A stretch of 64,000 nucleotides of DNA from Cryomorphaceae bacterium BACL11 MAG-121001-bin54 (GCA_905182255.1 CAJJAH010000001.1:62001-126000), one strand, 5' to 3'; positions 55,553-64,000 are shown, counted from the stretch's first letter. Numbers and translations: made by a program. Notes: generated by a model from the sequence alone, not told the origin.

Positions 55553-56506
55553 ATGGATTATTTAGCATTTGAAAAACCAATTGAAGAACTGATTATTAAG
55601 CTTGAAAAGGCCAAAGAACTAGGTAAAGATGGCTCTGTTGATGTTGGCAAAACAGTTACTGATATTGAAACAAAGATTAAAAGTACTAGAAAAGAAATCT
55701 ATGGAAGTTTAACTTCTTGGGAAAAAGTACAATTATCAAGACACCCTCAAAGACCTTATACTTTGGATTACATTGATGCTCTTTCGGACGGTGATTTTAT
55801 AGAATTACATGGTGATAGAGGCGTAAAAGATGATAAAGCTATGGTCGGTGGATGGGGGACTATTGACAGTCAATCAGTTATGTTTATTGGGCAACAAAAA
55901 GGAAGAAACACCAAACAAAGACAATTCCGTAATTTTGGAATGGCAAATCCAGAAGGATACCGTAAAGCATTAAGGCTTATGAAAATGGCTGAAAAATTTA
56001 ATAAACCAGTCGTTTGTTTAATAGATACCCCTGGGGCATTCCCTGGACTAGAAGCAGAAGAAAGAGGTCAAGGAGAAGCCATTGCCCGTAACATACTTGA
56101 AATGACAAAATTAGAAGTTCCTATCATTGTAGTTATCATTGGAGAAGGAGCTTCAGGTGGTGCTTTAGGAATAGGAGTTGGCGACAAGATACTCATGCTA
56201 AATAACGCTTGGTATTCGGTTATCTCTCCTGAAAATTGCTCTACTATACTTTGGGGAAATTGGGATCATAAGGAAACAGCAGCTGATGCTTTAAAACTAA
56301 CTGCAACTAACATGAAGGAGATTGGTTTGGTTGATGAAATTATTAAAGAACCATTAGGAGGAGCTCATACTTTTCCTGAAGAAACCTTTAAAATAGTTAA
56401 AAAAGCAATTAATAAAGCAATTAAGGAATTTATTGATATTGAAAAAGATACACTAGTACATAACCGAATGGAAAAATTCTCCAATATGGGAGTTGTAAAC
56501 GAATAA
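55553..56506 (+). CDS. accA: Acetyl-CoA carboxylase carboxyltransferase subunit alpha
   Basis: The product has 317 aa, standard for AccA. The ATG at 55553 ([14 protein letters not shown]) is chosen over an upstream TTG inside the promoter. [27 protein letters not shown] is the family signature, and [18 protein letters not shown] forms the oxyanion-type loop of the carboxyltransferase fold. With AccD it moves carboxyl from carboxybiotin to acetyl-CoA, the first step of fatty acid synthesis. dnaB starts 4 bases after its stop, so the two are co-transcribed. Confidence 0.97.
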   Translation: MDYLAFEKPIEELIIKLEKAKELGKDGSVDVGKTVTDIETKIKSTRKEIYGSLTSWEKVQLSRHPQRPYTLDYIDALSDGDFIELHGDRGVKDDKAMVGGWGTIDSQSVMFIGQQKGRNTKQRQFRNFGMANPEGYRKALRLMKMAEKFNKPVVCLIDTPGAFPGLEAEERGQGEAIARNILEMTKLEVPIIVVIIGEGASGGALGIGVGDKILMLNNAWYSVISPENCSTILWGNWDHKETAADALKLTATNMKEIGLVDEIIKEPLGGAHTFPEETFKIVKKAINKAIKEFIDIEKDTLVHNRMEKFSNMGVVNE

Positions 56507-56510
56507 TCAG

Positions 56511-57995
56511 ATGGCTAAAAAAATAGGGCAAAGAACATTAAAAGCAACCACAACCTCAAAAATTGATGGAAAACTGCAACCTCAAGCAATTGAATTAGAA
56601 CAAGCTGTTTTAGGAGCTTTAATGATTGATAACGAATCATTATCCGATGCAATTGACTCACTTCAAGCAGAGTATTTTTACAAAACTGAACATCAAAAAA
56701 TTTTTGAAGCGATTGTAAACCTATTTAATCATACACAGCCAGTGGACATCCTTACTGTTTCAGAAGAATTGAAACGAATGGAAGAATTAGAATTCATAGG
56801 AGGTCTGTCATATATTTCAGAGTTAACCAATAATGTAGCTTCTTCTTCAAACACTGAGTTTCATGCACGAATCATAGCCGAAAAGTTTATTAAGCGTTCG
56901 CTCATTAGTATTTCTAATAATATTATTGGTGATGCTTTTAACGATTCTGTAGATATTTTTGATTTATTAAATACTGCTGAAGAAAAACTATTTACAGTAA
57001 CCGAAGGTACTCTTAGAAAAAGTTATGATAAAATGAGTACTTTGATTAAAGGTGCACTTGAAAGTATTGAAATCCTTAGAAATAAAGAAGATGGTTTGAG
57101 TGGAGTCCCCTCTGGTTTTTCAAACTTAGATAGAATTACCTCAGGCTGGCAAAAATCTGATTTAATAATTGTTGCTGCTAGGCCTGGAATGGGTAAAACA
57201 GCATTTGCTTTAACTATGGCAAGAAATGTTGCAGTTGACCATAATACTCCTATTGGATTCTTTTCTTTGGAAATGTCAGCTGAACAATTGGTAAATCGAT
57301 TAATTGCTAGTGAGGCAGAACTAGGAGCTAGTAAATTACGAAGAGGTGACTTAGCTGACCATGAAATGGTTCAGTTACACGAAAAAATAAAACATTTATC
57401 AGAAGCGCCTATATATATTGATGACACTCCAGGACTTACAGTTTTTGAACTGAGAGCAAAAGCAAGAAGGTTAGTTAAAAATAATGGAGTAGGAATCATC
57501 ATGATTGACTACCTGCAATTAATGAGTGCTGGAGGAAATGCAGGAAACAGAGAGCAAGAAATTTCTACAATTTCTCGTTCACTTAAAGGAATTGCAAAAG
57601 AGTTGAAAATTCCTGTTATTGCCCTATCTCAAGTGAATAGAGGGGTAGAAAGCCGAACTGGAATTGGCAGTAAACGACCAATGCTTTCTGATCTTAGGGA
57701 ATCTGGAGCAATTGAGCAAGATGCTGATATTGTAACTTTTATTTACCGTCCCGAATACTATAAGATCTACGAATGGGATAATGGCGATGATTCCAGAGGG
57801 CAAGGTGAAATAATTATTGCTAAACATAGAAACGGCTCTTTGGCCAATGTTCGTTTAAAGTTTACTGGTGATTTCGCAAAATTCTCTGATCTTGATTATT
57901 TTGATGGTAGTGAATTTGATGATGAGGGTGATAATTCTTCAATGATATCCATGTCATCAAGCATGAACAAAGAAAATGAAAATGCTCCATTTTAA
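56511..57995 (+). CDS. dnaB: Replicative DNA helicase DnaB
   Basis: The product has 494 aa. The N-terminal domain starts near residue 20 (PQAIELEQAVLGALMIDNESLSD). The RecA-like ATPase has Walker A ARPGMGKTAFAL near 225, Walker B IIMIDYLQLMS near 330, then VIALSQVNRGVESR and DLRESGAIEQDADIV. It is the hexameric helicase that unwinds DNA at the replication fork. No intein interrupts the motifs. Its 3' end overlaps the next gene by 20 bases. Confidence 0.97.
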   Translation: MAKKIGQRTLKATTTSKIDGKLQPQAIELEQAVLGALMIDNESLSDAIDSLQAEYFYKTEHQKIFEAIVNLFNHTQPVDILTVSEELKRMEELEFIGGLSYISELTNNVASSSNTEFHARIIAEKFIKRSLISISNNIIGDAFNDSVDIFDLLNTAEEKLFTVTEGTLRKSYDKMSTLIKGALESIEILRNKEDGLSGVPSGFSNLDRITSGWQKSDLIIVAARPGMGKTAFALTMARNVAVDHNTPIGFFSLEMSAEQLVNRLIASEAELGASKLRRGDLADHEMVQLHEKIKHLSEAPIYIDDTPGLTVFELRAKARRLVKNNGVGIIMIDYLQLMSAGGNAGNREQEISTISRSLKGIAKELKIPVIALSQVNRGVESRTGIGSKRPMLSDLRESGAIEQDADIVTFIYRPEYYKIYEWDNGDDSRGQGEIIIAKHRNGSLANVRLKFTGDFAKFSDLDYFDGSEFDDEGDNSSMISMSSSMNKENENAPF

Positions 57996-59256
57996 TCTCT
58001 TTAAAAAACTAAGTTTTTTTTTAATTTTCTGCAGTGTTATTTTATCAGCAGAAGCTGCTTATATTTTCATCCCAATGGATGAGAATCAAACAAATCATCT
58101 AAAAGCTTATGGAATTGCTTTTTATGCAATTAAAAGGGATGTAAAAGTAGATTGGCTACTTAATTACCAAGGTGGTAGCTTTATGATAAAACAACATTCT
58201 AGTATTGAAGATGAATGCAATATAAGAGGCGTTTCTTACCAATTAATTGCAGATATACAGTCTACACAAATACTACAATCTATTTCAAGCCCAGAAGTAA
58301 ATCAAGATGTTGTTCGTTTGGAGAAAGCTCCTAAAATTGCAATATATTCTCCTAATAACAAACAACCCTGGGATGATGCAGTAACTATGGCACTTACTTA
58401 TGCTGAAATTCCATATGATGTAGTTTATGATGAAGAAGTGTTAGGTAATTTATTACCACTTTACGATTGGCTTCACTTACATCATGAAGATTTTACAGGG
58501 CAATATGGAAAGTTTTATGCCAGTTTCAAAAATGCTTCTTGGTATAAAAACCAGAAAATAGCCTACGAAAAACTAGCAAATAAACTAGGGTATAATAAAG
58601 TTTCAGAAGAGAAATTAGCAGTTGCAAAAAAAATAAAAGAATTCGTAATCGCTGGTGGATTTCTATTTGCTATGTGCAGTGCAACTGACAGTTACGATAT
58701 TGCCTTAGCTAATGATGGTAATGATATATGTCAACATATGTTTGATGGTGATGCTGCTGACCCTTATGCTGAAGAAAAACTAGATTTTAGTAAAACATTA
58801 GCTTTTAAGGACTTTACTTTAGTAAAAAACCCTAATCAATATGAATTTTCTTCAATTGATGCTACACAAACAAGAAGAGTAAATCCAAAAATTGATTTTT
58901 TTACTCTTTTCGATTTCTCTGCAAAATGGGACCCAATACCCACTATGTTATGTCAAAACCATATGCAAGTTATTAAAGGTTTTATGGGACAAACTACAGC
59001 ATTTAAAAACCAACATATAAAGTCTGATGTTCTAATAATGGGTGAAACAAAAGCGAGTAACGAGGCGCGTTATATTCATGGAAAATTAGGGAATGGTACT
59101 TGGACTTTTTATGGAGGGCATGACCCTGAAGATTATCAGCATAAAGTAGGAGATCCAAAAACAGATCTTTCCCTACACCCAAATTCACCTGGATATCGCC
59201 TTATTTTAAATAATATTCTTTTTCCGGCAGCCAAAAAGAAAAAACTTAAAACTTAA
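57976..59256 (+). CDS. Secreted glutamine-amidotransferase-like protein (auto-named asparagine synthetase B)
   Basis: The product has 426 aa with a signal peptide (LFKKLSFFLIFCSVILSAEA, after a few N-terminal residues; ATGs at 57976 and 57982 are both possible). I recall its relatives being labelled asparagine synthetase B in Bacteroidota genomes. However, it has no Cys at position 2 and no ATP-pyrophosphatase loop, and it is secreted, so that reaction cannot be supported. PKIAIYSPNNKQPWDDAVTMA and the end (GTWTFYGGHDPEDYQHKVGD, SPGYRLILNNILFPA) resemble a class I glutamine-amidotransferase/ThuA-like Rossmann fold. It overlaps dnaB by 20 bases; a barrel-like protein gene follows 1 base later. 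True function unknown. Confidence 0.82.
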   Translation: MKMLHFNLFKKLSFFLIFCSVILSAEAAYIFIPMDENQTNHLKAYGIAFYAIKRDVKVDWLLNYQGGSFMIKQHSSIEDECNIRGVSYQLIADIQSTQILQSISSPEVNQDVVRLEKAPKIAIYSPNNKQPWDDAVTMALTYAEIPYDVVYDEEVLGNLLPLYDWLHLHHEDFTGQYGKFYASFKNASWYKNQKIAYEKLANKLGYNKVSEEKLAVAKKIKEFVIAGGFLFAMCSATDSYDIALANDGNDICQHMFDGDAADPYAEEKLDFSKTLAFKDFTLVKNPNQYEFSSIDATQTRRVNPKIDFFTLFDFSAKWDPIPTMLCQNHMQVIKGFMGQTTAFKNQHIKSDVLIMGETKASNEARYIHGKLGNGTWTFYGGHDPEDYQHKVGDPKTDLSLHPNSPGYRLILNNILFPAAKKKKLKT

Positions 59257-59257
59257 A

Positions 59258-60079
59258 ATGAATTTCAAAAATTTACTGTTGGCTTCTTTGTGTTTACTGT
59301 TTATTACAAATACTCAAGCGCAACAAAAAATAACTGGAAATAAAAAAGGAGATATTACTGTTTTGTGGGGATGGAATAGAGGCTGGTTTACAAATTCTGA
59401 CATTCAATTTACAGGAAATAATTACAACTTTACATTAAAGGATGTAGTTGCAAAGGACAGACAAACAAAATTTGACCCTGCAATCTATTTTCATCCAAAA
59501 TGGATTACTATTCCTCAAACTAACTTCAGAATTGAATATTTTCACAAAGAAAATTATTCCATATCAATTGGTGTTGATCACATGAAATATGTTGTTCAAC
59601 AAAATCAAGAAGTTTTAATTGATGGTAATATTGATAATTCTGGCACAGATTATGATGGTTATTATAGCAATGGAACTGTTGAAATTAATAATAGTTTGCT
59701 GAAGTTTGAACATTCCGATGGCTTAAACTATATTAATTTTGAATACAGAAGATTTGACAACTTATTGAAGTATAAAAAATGGCATTTAAATATAGCAGAA
59801 GGTTTAGGATCTGGATTTTTATTACCAAAAACTAATACTACTCTATTTAACAATAAAAGACATGATGAATTTCATTTGGCAGGATATGGATTCAATGCTG
59901 TAGTTGCATTAAATTTATCTTACAAGAGATATTTTATACAGTCGGAATTGAAAGGAGGCTTCATTAATATGCCTGACATCAGAACTACTGAATATAAATC
60001 AGATAAAGCAATTCAGTATTTTTTCTTTTCTCAACTTAACTTTTTAGTTGGTTATTCGTTTAGCTTAAGTAGAGATTAA
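59258..60079 (+). CDS. Outer-membrane beta-barrel-like protein of unknown function
   Basis: The product has 273 aa with a signal peptide (MNFKNLLLASLCLLFITNTQAQ). The rest alternates hydrophobic and polar residues in strands rich in Tyr, Phe and Asn (for example FRIEYFHKENYSISIGVDHM, SYKRYFIQSELKGGFI, YFFFSQLNFLVGYSFSLSRD). This fits a small outer-membrane barrel of about ten strands, though the final residue is Asp rather than an aromatic. It follows the amidotransferase-like gene by one base and probably works with it. Its stop overlaps the stop of the convergent acyl-CoA ligase gene in TTAA. Confidence 0.78.
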   Translation: MNFKNLLLASLCLLFITNTQAQQKITGNKKGDITVLWGWNRGWFTNSDIQFTGNNYNFTLKDVVAKDRQTKFDPAIYFHPKWITIPQTNFRIEYFHKENYSISIGVDHMKYVVQQNQEVLIDGNIDNSGTDYDGYYSNGTVEINNSLLKFEHSDGLNYINFEYRRFDNLLKYKKWHLNIAEGLGSGFLLPKTNTTLFNNKRHDEFHLAGYGFNAVVALNLSYKRYFIQSELKGGFINMPDIRTTEYKSDKAIQYFFFSQLNFLVGYSFSLSRD

Positions 60080-61707
60080 CTAAAAATAATCTTATCTCCT
60101 TCATACCAGGAAACATAATTTTTTTGGTAAATCTTTTCTATAGAATTACGTTTAATCTTCATAGTTGGAGTAAGTAATTCATTCTCTACAGTCCAATTTT
60201 CTTTAACTATAATTAAATTATGTATTTTTTCATGCCCATCTAATTTAGGATTAACTACTTGCAAAGTAGTTGTAAAACTATTAATCAAGTCCTCTCTAAT
60301 TTTTAATTTTCCTCTTTCAGAAAGTACAACTATCGCAATAGGTTGAGGAACTCCAATACCTACTACACAAACTTGCTCAATATTTTTATTAGCTGAAAGT
60401 TTCATCTCAATAGGAGATGGAGCTACGTATTTCCCTTTACTTGTTTTAAATAAATCTTTAACTCTGCCAGTAATCTTAAGAAAACCTTCATTATCTATCT
60501 CTCCTTCATCACCAGTATGTAACCAACCATTAATTATAGTTTTACTTGTCTCTTCTTCATTCTTATAGTATCCATCCATAAGAGCAATATGCTTAATCAG
60601 TATTTCTTTTCTATCTGACAATTTAACATCACAAAGTGGTAAGGCTTGCCCAACTGATCCAATATTTATATTATCATTATAACTCACGTGAGAATAACAA
60701 GTATTTTCAGTCATAGCATATGCTTCCTGAATATTAATTCCTAATCTAGCGAACCATTTAATTAGAGAAATTGGTGTAGGAGCAGCCCCTGTAAATACAT
60801 TAGTCGATTTATTAAGTCCTAATCCCTTTTTTATTTTACTTTTAATTAGTGTTGATATAATTGGAATTGAAAGTAGTACATTTAACTTATTCTGAGGTAA
60901 TTTTGTTAAAATTCCTTGCTGGAATTTACTCCAAATTCTAGGAACACCCAAAAAAACAGTAGGAGAAGCTTCTGATAAATTGGCTGCAAAAGTATCTAAG
61001 CTTTCTGCAAAATACACTTTACCTCCTGAGTATAAACTTCCCATTTGCACTAATAATCGTTCTGCGATATGGCAAAGAGGCAAGTAAGAAAAGAATGATT
61101 CGCTGGAAAAATGTAATGCCTTAGAAGCATGTGTAGTTGCAAAACTAAAATTAAAGAATTTATGCATAACTCCTTTAGGATCCCCAGTTGTTCCTGAAGT
61201 GTAAATTATTGTAGCTAAATCTTGTGGTTCACGAATAATATTTTCTTTACAGGGAGTAATCTCTTTTGTAACTTCATTCCACTTAGGATAATCTTCACTG
61301 TAAAAAGGAAAAGTAATACAAGGTAAATCAGATGGCACTCCAGGCTTCATGATAGAATAATCATCTAATTTACCAACAAATAATAATTTTGCTTCACTAT
61401 GCTTTAAAATTTTTTCTAATGATGCAGCATTTAAATTAGGGTATAAAGGAACAGATACATAGCCACTCATCATAATTGCCATATCTGTTATCATCCAATG
61501 AGCACAGTTCTTTGAAAGCAATGCAATTTTACTTCCATGAGAAAAATTTAAATCTTTAAGATATGTAGCCATTTTCCTGACTTCCATACCCACTTCCTTC
61601 CATGTCCAATTATGCCAAAACCCATTAATTGGCTGACTTAAATAAATTTCGTTTGGTTTTTCGTGCTCCCATTTATAGAGCATTTCTAATGGTGATAAAT
61701 AGTTCAT
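60076..61707 (-). CDS. Long-chain fatty acid-CoA ligase (AMP-binding)
   Basis: The product has 543 aa. The adenylation core motifs are TIIYTSGTTGDPKGVMHKF near residue 165 (P-loop), AYAMTENTCYSHVSYN near 325, and WLHTGDEGEIDNEGFLKITGRVKDLF near 405 with GKYVAPSPIE just after. A lysine near the C-terminus (PTMKIKRNSIEKIY) fits the catalytic Lys. It activates free fatty acids to acyl-CoA with ATP, cytoplasmic or at the inner face of the membrane. It is divergent from the marR-fadB-like pair, with two palindromes between, so it is probably controlled by that MarR. Chain length preference cannot be read. Confidence 0.9.
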   Translation of the reverse strand: MNYLSPLEMLYKWEHEKPNEIYLSQPINGFWHNWTWKEVGMEVRKMATYLKDLNFSHGSKIALLSKNCAHWMITDMAIMMSGYVSVPLYPNLNAASLEKILKHSEAKLLFVGKLDDYSIMKPGVPSDLPCITFPFYSEDYPKWNEVTKEITPCKENIIREPQDLATIIYTSGTTGDPKGVMHKFFNFSFATTHASKALHFSSESFFSYLPLCHIAERLLVQMGSLYSGGKVYFAESLDTFAANLSEASPTVFLGVPRIWSKFQQGILTKLPQNKLNVLLSIPIISTLIKSKIKKGLGLNKSTNVFTGAAPTPISLIKWFARLGINIQEAYAMTENTCYSHVSYNDNINIGSVGQALPLCDVKLSDRKEILIKHIALMDGYYKNEEETSKTIINGWLHTGDEGEIDNEGFLKITGRVKDLFKTSKGKYVAPSPIEMKLSANKNIEQVCVVGIGVPQPIAIVVLSERGKLKIREDLINSFTTTLQVVNPKLDGHEKIHNLIIVKENWTVENELLTPTMKIKRNSIEKIYQKNYVSWYEGDKIIFS

Positions 61708-61781
61708 TTTTTTCTTAATTGTTTTTTTTAAAAGTACACTTTTTTTAATTATTTAATACGAACAAATAATACCTCCACTTT

Positions 61782-61799
61782 TACTATGCACGCATAGTA
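61782..61799. promoter_or_regulatory. Palindromic operator candidate 1 (MarR)
   Basis: TACTATGCACGCATAGTA is a perfect 18-base palindrome. Its inner half-sites TATGC/GCATA are the same as in the second site at 61834. It lies on the ligase side of the gap, next to a near-match to a minus-strand -7 element (TATTATTTG, one base too long) at 61763-61771, where it would cover the -33 region. Confidence 0.65.
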
Positions 61800-61833
61800 T
61801 TATTTTATAAATTTGTAATCCAAAAGCTTAAGC

Positions 61834-61846
61834 TATGCAAAGCATA
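61834..61846. promoter_or_regulatory. Palindromic operator candidate 2 (MarR)
   Basis: TATGCAAAGCATA is a 13-base palindrome with the same TATGC/GCATA half-sites as candidate 1 and a 3-base centre instead of 2. It lies 20 bases upstream of the plus-strand -7 element at 61867, so a bound regulator would cover the -33 region of the marR promoter. Confidence 0.62.
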
Positions 61847-61852
61847 ACACTT

Positions 61853-61874
61853 TAATTTTGATAATTTAATTTTG
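61853..61874 (+). promoter_or_regulatory. Tandem -7 elements before the marR gene
   Basis: TAATTTTG occurs twice, at 61853-61860 and 61867-61874; both match TAnnTTTG. The second ends 23 bases before the ATG at 61898, the usual spacing here. Confidence 0.5.
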
Positions 61875-61897
61875 TCTAAATTAATTTAAAAATTCAT

Positions 61898-62326
61898 ATG
61901 GAACAAGAAGATACTATAGACTACAACATAAGAAAGACTTGGTATAATATCACCAAGATGTATAACAGAACTGCAACAGAATATATGGCAAGTATGGCAT
62001 TGGGAATGATTATATTAAATATTGATATTTCTGAAGGTACTCCTTCCACTCAATTAGGCCCAAGTATGGGAATGGAAGCTACCTCTCTATCCCGCTCAAT
62101 AAACAAACTAGAAGATGCAGGAGTTATTGAAAGAAAGGATGATCCAAATGATAAGCGTAAATCAGTTATCCACTTAACACAATTAGGCATGGACTGGCGT
62201 GAAGTAGCAAAGGGAGTAGTAATAGATTTTAACGAATCAATTCAATCACACTTTGAAGAAGAGGAAATGGAGACTTTCTTTGCAATACTAAAAAAGATAA
62301 ACAAAATTATAGATGAAAAAAAATAG
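61898..62326 (+). CDS. MarR family transcriptional regulator
   Basis: The product has 142 aa. A winged helix-turn-helix is visible: GPSMGMEATSLSRSINKLEDAGVIERK with the recognition helix near residue 65-80, then the wing DPNDKRKSVIHLTQLG. Flanking helices form the dimer interface. MarR proteins bind palindromes as dimers and are released by small ligands. The gene is followed by, and overlaps by 14 bases, a fatty-acid beta-oxidation enzyme, and is divergent from an acyl-CoA ligase, so acyl-CoA or fatty acids are the likely ligand. Autoregulation is expected from the operator candidates. Confidence 0.92.
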   Translation: MEQEDTIDYNIRKTWYNITKMYNRTATEYMASMALGMIILNIDISEGTPSTQLGPSMGMEATSLSRSINKLEDAGVIERKDDPNDKRKSVIHLTQLGMDWREVAKGVVIDFNESIQSHFEEEEMETFFAILKKINKIIDEKK

Positions 62327-64000
62327 ACACATTAATAAAGTAGCAGTTATAGGCTCTGGAATTATGGGATCACGAATTGCTTGCCATTTTGCAAATATTG
62401 GAGTAGAAGTTTTACTCTTGGATATTGTTCCTTTTGATTTAACAGAAGAACAAAAACAAGATAAAACAATAAGAAACTCCATTGTAAATGACGCTTTAAA
62501 AAGTACCTTAAAAAACAAACCCTCTCCTATATATAGTAAGGAGTTTGTAATTAGAATTACAACAGGAAACTTGGAGGATGATTTGCATAAAATTGCAGAT
62601 GTTGATTGGATTATTGAGGTAGTAATAGAAAGACTTGATATTAAAAAACAAGTTTTTGAAAAAATAGAAAAATTCAGAAAAGAGGGAACTCTAATTTCTT
62701 CTAACACTTCAGGGATTCCTATTGAAAGTATGATTGACGGAAGGTCAGATGATTTCCAAAAACACTTTTGCGGAACCCACTTTTTTAATCCTCCAAGATA
62801 TTTAAAATTATTGGAGATTATTCCTAGCACTAGAACTGACACTGAAGTTATTGATTTCTTAATGAACTATGGAGATAAGTTTTTAGGGAAAGACATGGTA
62901 CTTTGTAAGGATACTCCTGCATTTATTGCCAACAGAATTGGAGTAGCCAATATCATGTCACTATTTCATTTGGTAAAAGAGTTAGATTTAACAGTGGAAG
63001 AAGTAGATTCCTTGAGTGGACCAATTATTGGTCGTCCGAAATCTGCCACTTTCCGTACTTGCGATTTAGTAGGATTAGATACCTTGATTCATGTTGCCAA
63101 TGGCGTATATGAAAACTGCCCGGATGATGAAATGAGAAGTAATTTTGAATTACCTGATTTTATTACCAAGATGAGTAAGAATAATTGGTTAGGAGATAAA
63201 ACTCAACAAGGTTTTTATAAAAAATCGAAAGATGCAAATGGGAAAAGAGTAATTGAAGCGCTTAACTTAAAGACTTTAGAATACGCACCAAAACAAAGAG
63301 CTAAATTCGCAACTATTGGAGCAGCAAAACAAGAAGATGACCTTTTAAAGAGGTTGAAAATATTGGTAAATGGGAAAGATAAAGCCGGAGAATTTTACCG
63401 TAAATCTTTTTATTCCTCCTTTGCATATGTATCACACAGAATTCCTGAAATAACTGATGACCTTTACAAAATTGACAGAGCACTTTCTGCAGGTTTTGGA
63501 TGGGAAGTTGGTCCTTTTCAAATGTGGGATGCTTTAGATGTTGAAAAAACACTATACAAAATGGAGGAAGCAGGATACAAAGCTGCTGCTTGGGTTTATG
63601 AGATGGTAAAATCAGGAAAAAAATCTTTTTACACTACAGAAAATGGGACTTTAAATTACTATAACATTCCATCAAAAGCACAAGAGAAAGTTGCAGGAAT
63701 GGAGAATTTTATTGTTTTAGATCATATCCGTGAGAACAATACAATCTGGAGTAATTCAGGATGTAACCTTACTGATATTGGAGATGGAATTGTAAACCTA
63801 GAATGGAGAACAAAAATGAACTCTATCGGGGGAGAAGTTTTAGAAGGAATACAGAAATCCATAGAAATTACAGAGAAAAATCATAAAGGGTTGGTAATTG
63901 CAAACCAAGGAACTAATTTTTCAGTTGGAGCAAATATCGCTATGATATTTATGATGGCGATTGAACAAGAATATGAAGAAATTGATTTTGCTATTCGTGC
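62313..64000 (+). CDS. 3-hydroxyacyl-CoA dehydrogenase/enoyl-CoA hydratase, FadN-like, 3' end beyond window
   Basis: The open frame starts with ATG at 62313, inside the end of marR (14-base overlap), and runs 562 codons to the window edge. The NAD-binding loop is AVIGSGIMGSRIACHF at the start; HFFNPPRYLKLLEIIP and CKDTPAFIANRIGVANI define the hydroxyacyl-CoA dehydrogenase domain, with a second C-terminal-type domain about 350-440. From about 480 an enoyl-CoA hydratase (crotonase) domain begins (GEVLEGIQKSIEITEK, VIANQGTNFSVGANI), giving the dehydrogenase-then-hydratase order of Bacillus FadN rather than E. coli FadB. It performs two steps of fatty acid beta-oxidation in the cytoplasm. Probably an acyl-CoA dehydrogenase or thiolase follows outside the window. 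Confidence 0.93.
   Translation, partial: MKKNRHINKVAVIGSGIMGSRIACHFANIGVEVLLLDIVPFDLTEEQKQDKTIRNSIVNDALKSTLKNKPSPIYSKEFVIRITTGNLEDDLHKIADVDWIIEVVIERLDIKKQVFEKIEKFRKEGTLISSNTSGIPIESMIDGRSDDFQKHFCGTHFFNPPRYLKLLEIIPSTRTDTEVIDFLMNYGDKFLGKDMVLCKDTPAFIANRIGVANIMSLFHLVKELDLTVEEVDSLSGPIIGRPKSATFRTCDLVGLDTLIHVANGVYENCPDDEMRSNFELPDFITKMSKNNWLGDKTQQGFYKKSKDANGKRVIEALNLKTLEYAPKQRAKFATIGAAKQEDDLLKRLKILVNGKDKAGEFYRKSFYSSFAYVSHRIPEITDDLYKIDRALSAGFGWEVGPFQMWDALDVEKTLYKMEEAGYKAAAWVYEMVKSGKKSFYTTENGTLNYYNIPSKAQEKVAGMENFIVLDHIRENNTIWSNSGCNLTDIGDGIVNLEWRTKMNSIGGEVLEGIQKSIEITEKNHKGLVIANQGTNFSVGANIAMIFMMAIEQEYEEIDFAIR

Noticed and set aside
62288-62842. A 184-codon antisense frame across the marR-fadN junction.
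   Set aside because: The plus-strand frame there is a clear hydroxyacyl-CoA dehydrogenase with intact NAD-binding motif; the antisense frame is its shadow.
1-64000. Search for tRNA, rRNA, riboswitch, insertion sequence and phage genes.
   Set aside because: No cloverleaf, rRNA segment, transposase motif, integrase or known riboswitch core was recognised by eye; small structured RNAs could have been missed.

Overview
The window is AT-rich chromosomal DNA from a member of the Bacteroidota, most likely a free-living (marine-type) Flavobacteriales relative. The evidence is consistent across the window: secreted proteins carrying type IX secretion system (T9SS) type A and type B C-terminal sorting domains, SprB-type repeats, a gingipain-like C25 protease, a complete MoxR/DUF58/BatA-E aerotolerance operon, an AddAB pair of the Bacteroidota type, a Rho factor with a long disordered insert, and the Bacteroidota -7 promoter element TAnnTTTG in front of many genes. 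I see no rRNA, tRNA, CRISPR array, insertion sequence or phage. Layout: (1) 1-3126, minus strand, a four-gene cassette of small secreted proteins (one large unknown, two LPP20-like paralogues, a DUF6175-like protein cut by the window edge). (2) 3266-7110, a gingipain-like protease translationally coupled to ruvX. (3) 7293-13198, addA-addB recombination helicase/nuclease. (4) 13337-14161, a voltage-gated K+ channel-like gene on the plus strand. (5) 14198-30413, minus strand, six consecutive genes or gene remains for secreted, mostly T9SS-sorted surface proteins. Two of the six are broken by frameshifts, and one broken copy is almost identical to its intact tandem neighbour over its 3' 1.4 kb. 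(6) 30471-32999, truA and an ABC exporter. (7) 33201-35328, DUF983, a secreted cyclophilin, a tiny CDGSH iron-sulfur protein missed by length cut-offs, a 34-codon membrane ORF and about 400 bases of apparently decayed sequence. (8) 35329-43356, the MoxR-DUF58-BatABCDE operon. (9) 43526-51819, two giant T9SS type B adhesins on the plus strand. (10) 51820-60079, housekeeping: a phosphoesterase, DUF4293, rho, ispE, accA, dnaB, a secreted protein of the kind auto-named asparagine synthetase B, and an outer-membrane-barrel candidate. (11) 60076-64000, a fatty-acid degradation locus: acyl-CoA ligase divergent from marR-fadB-like, with two related palindromes between them. How the genes work together: the two adhesin blocks (about 25 kb of coding DNA) make long beta-rich cell-surface or secreted proteins exported by Sec and then T9SS. 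They share domains across blocks (choice-of-anchor L, GEVED, SprB, PKD, an ICWGPF-containing N-terminal domain), so recombination between them is plausible. The Bat operon is a chaperone-like MoxR/VWA envelope-stress system. The MarR locus looks self-contained: a regulator, its two probable operators, acyl-CoA activation on one side and beta-oxidation on the other. The least understood element is the four-gene LPP20/DUF6175 cassette at the left edge.
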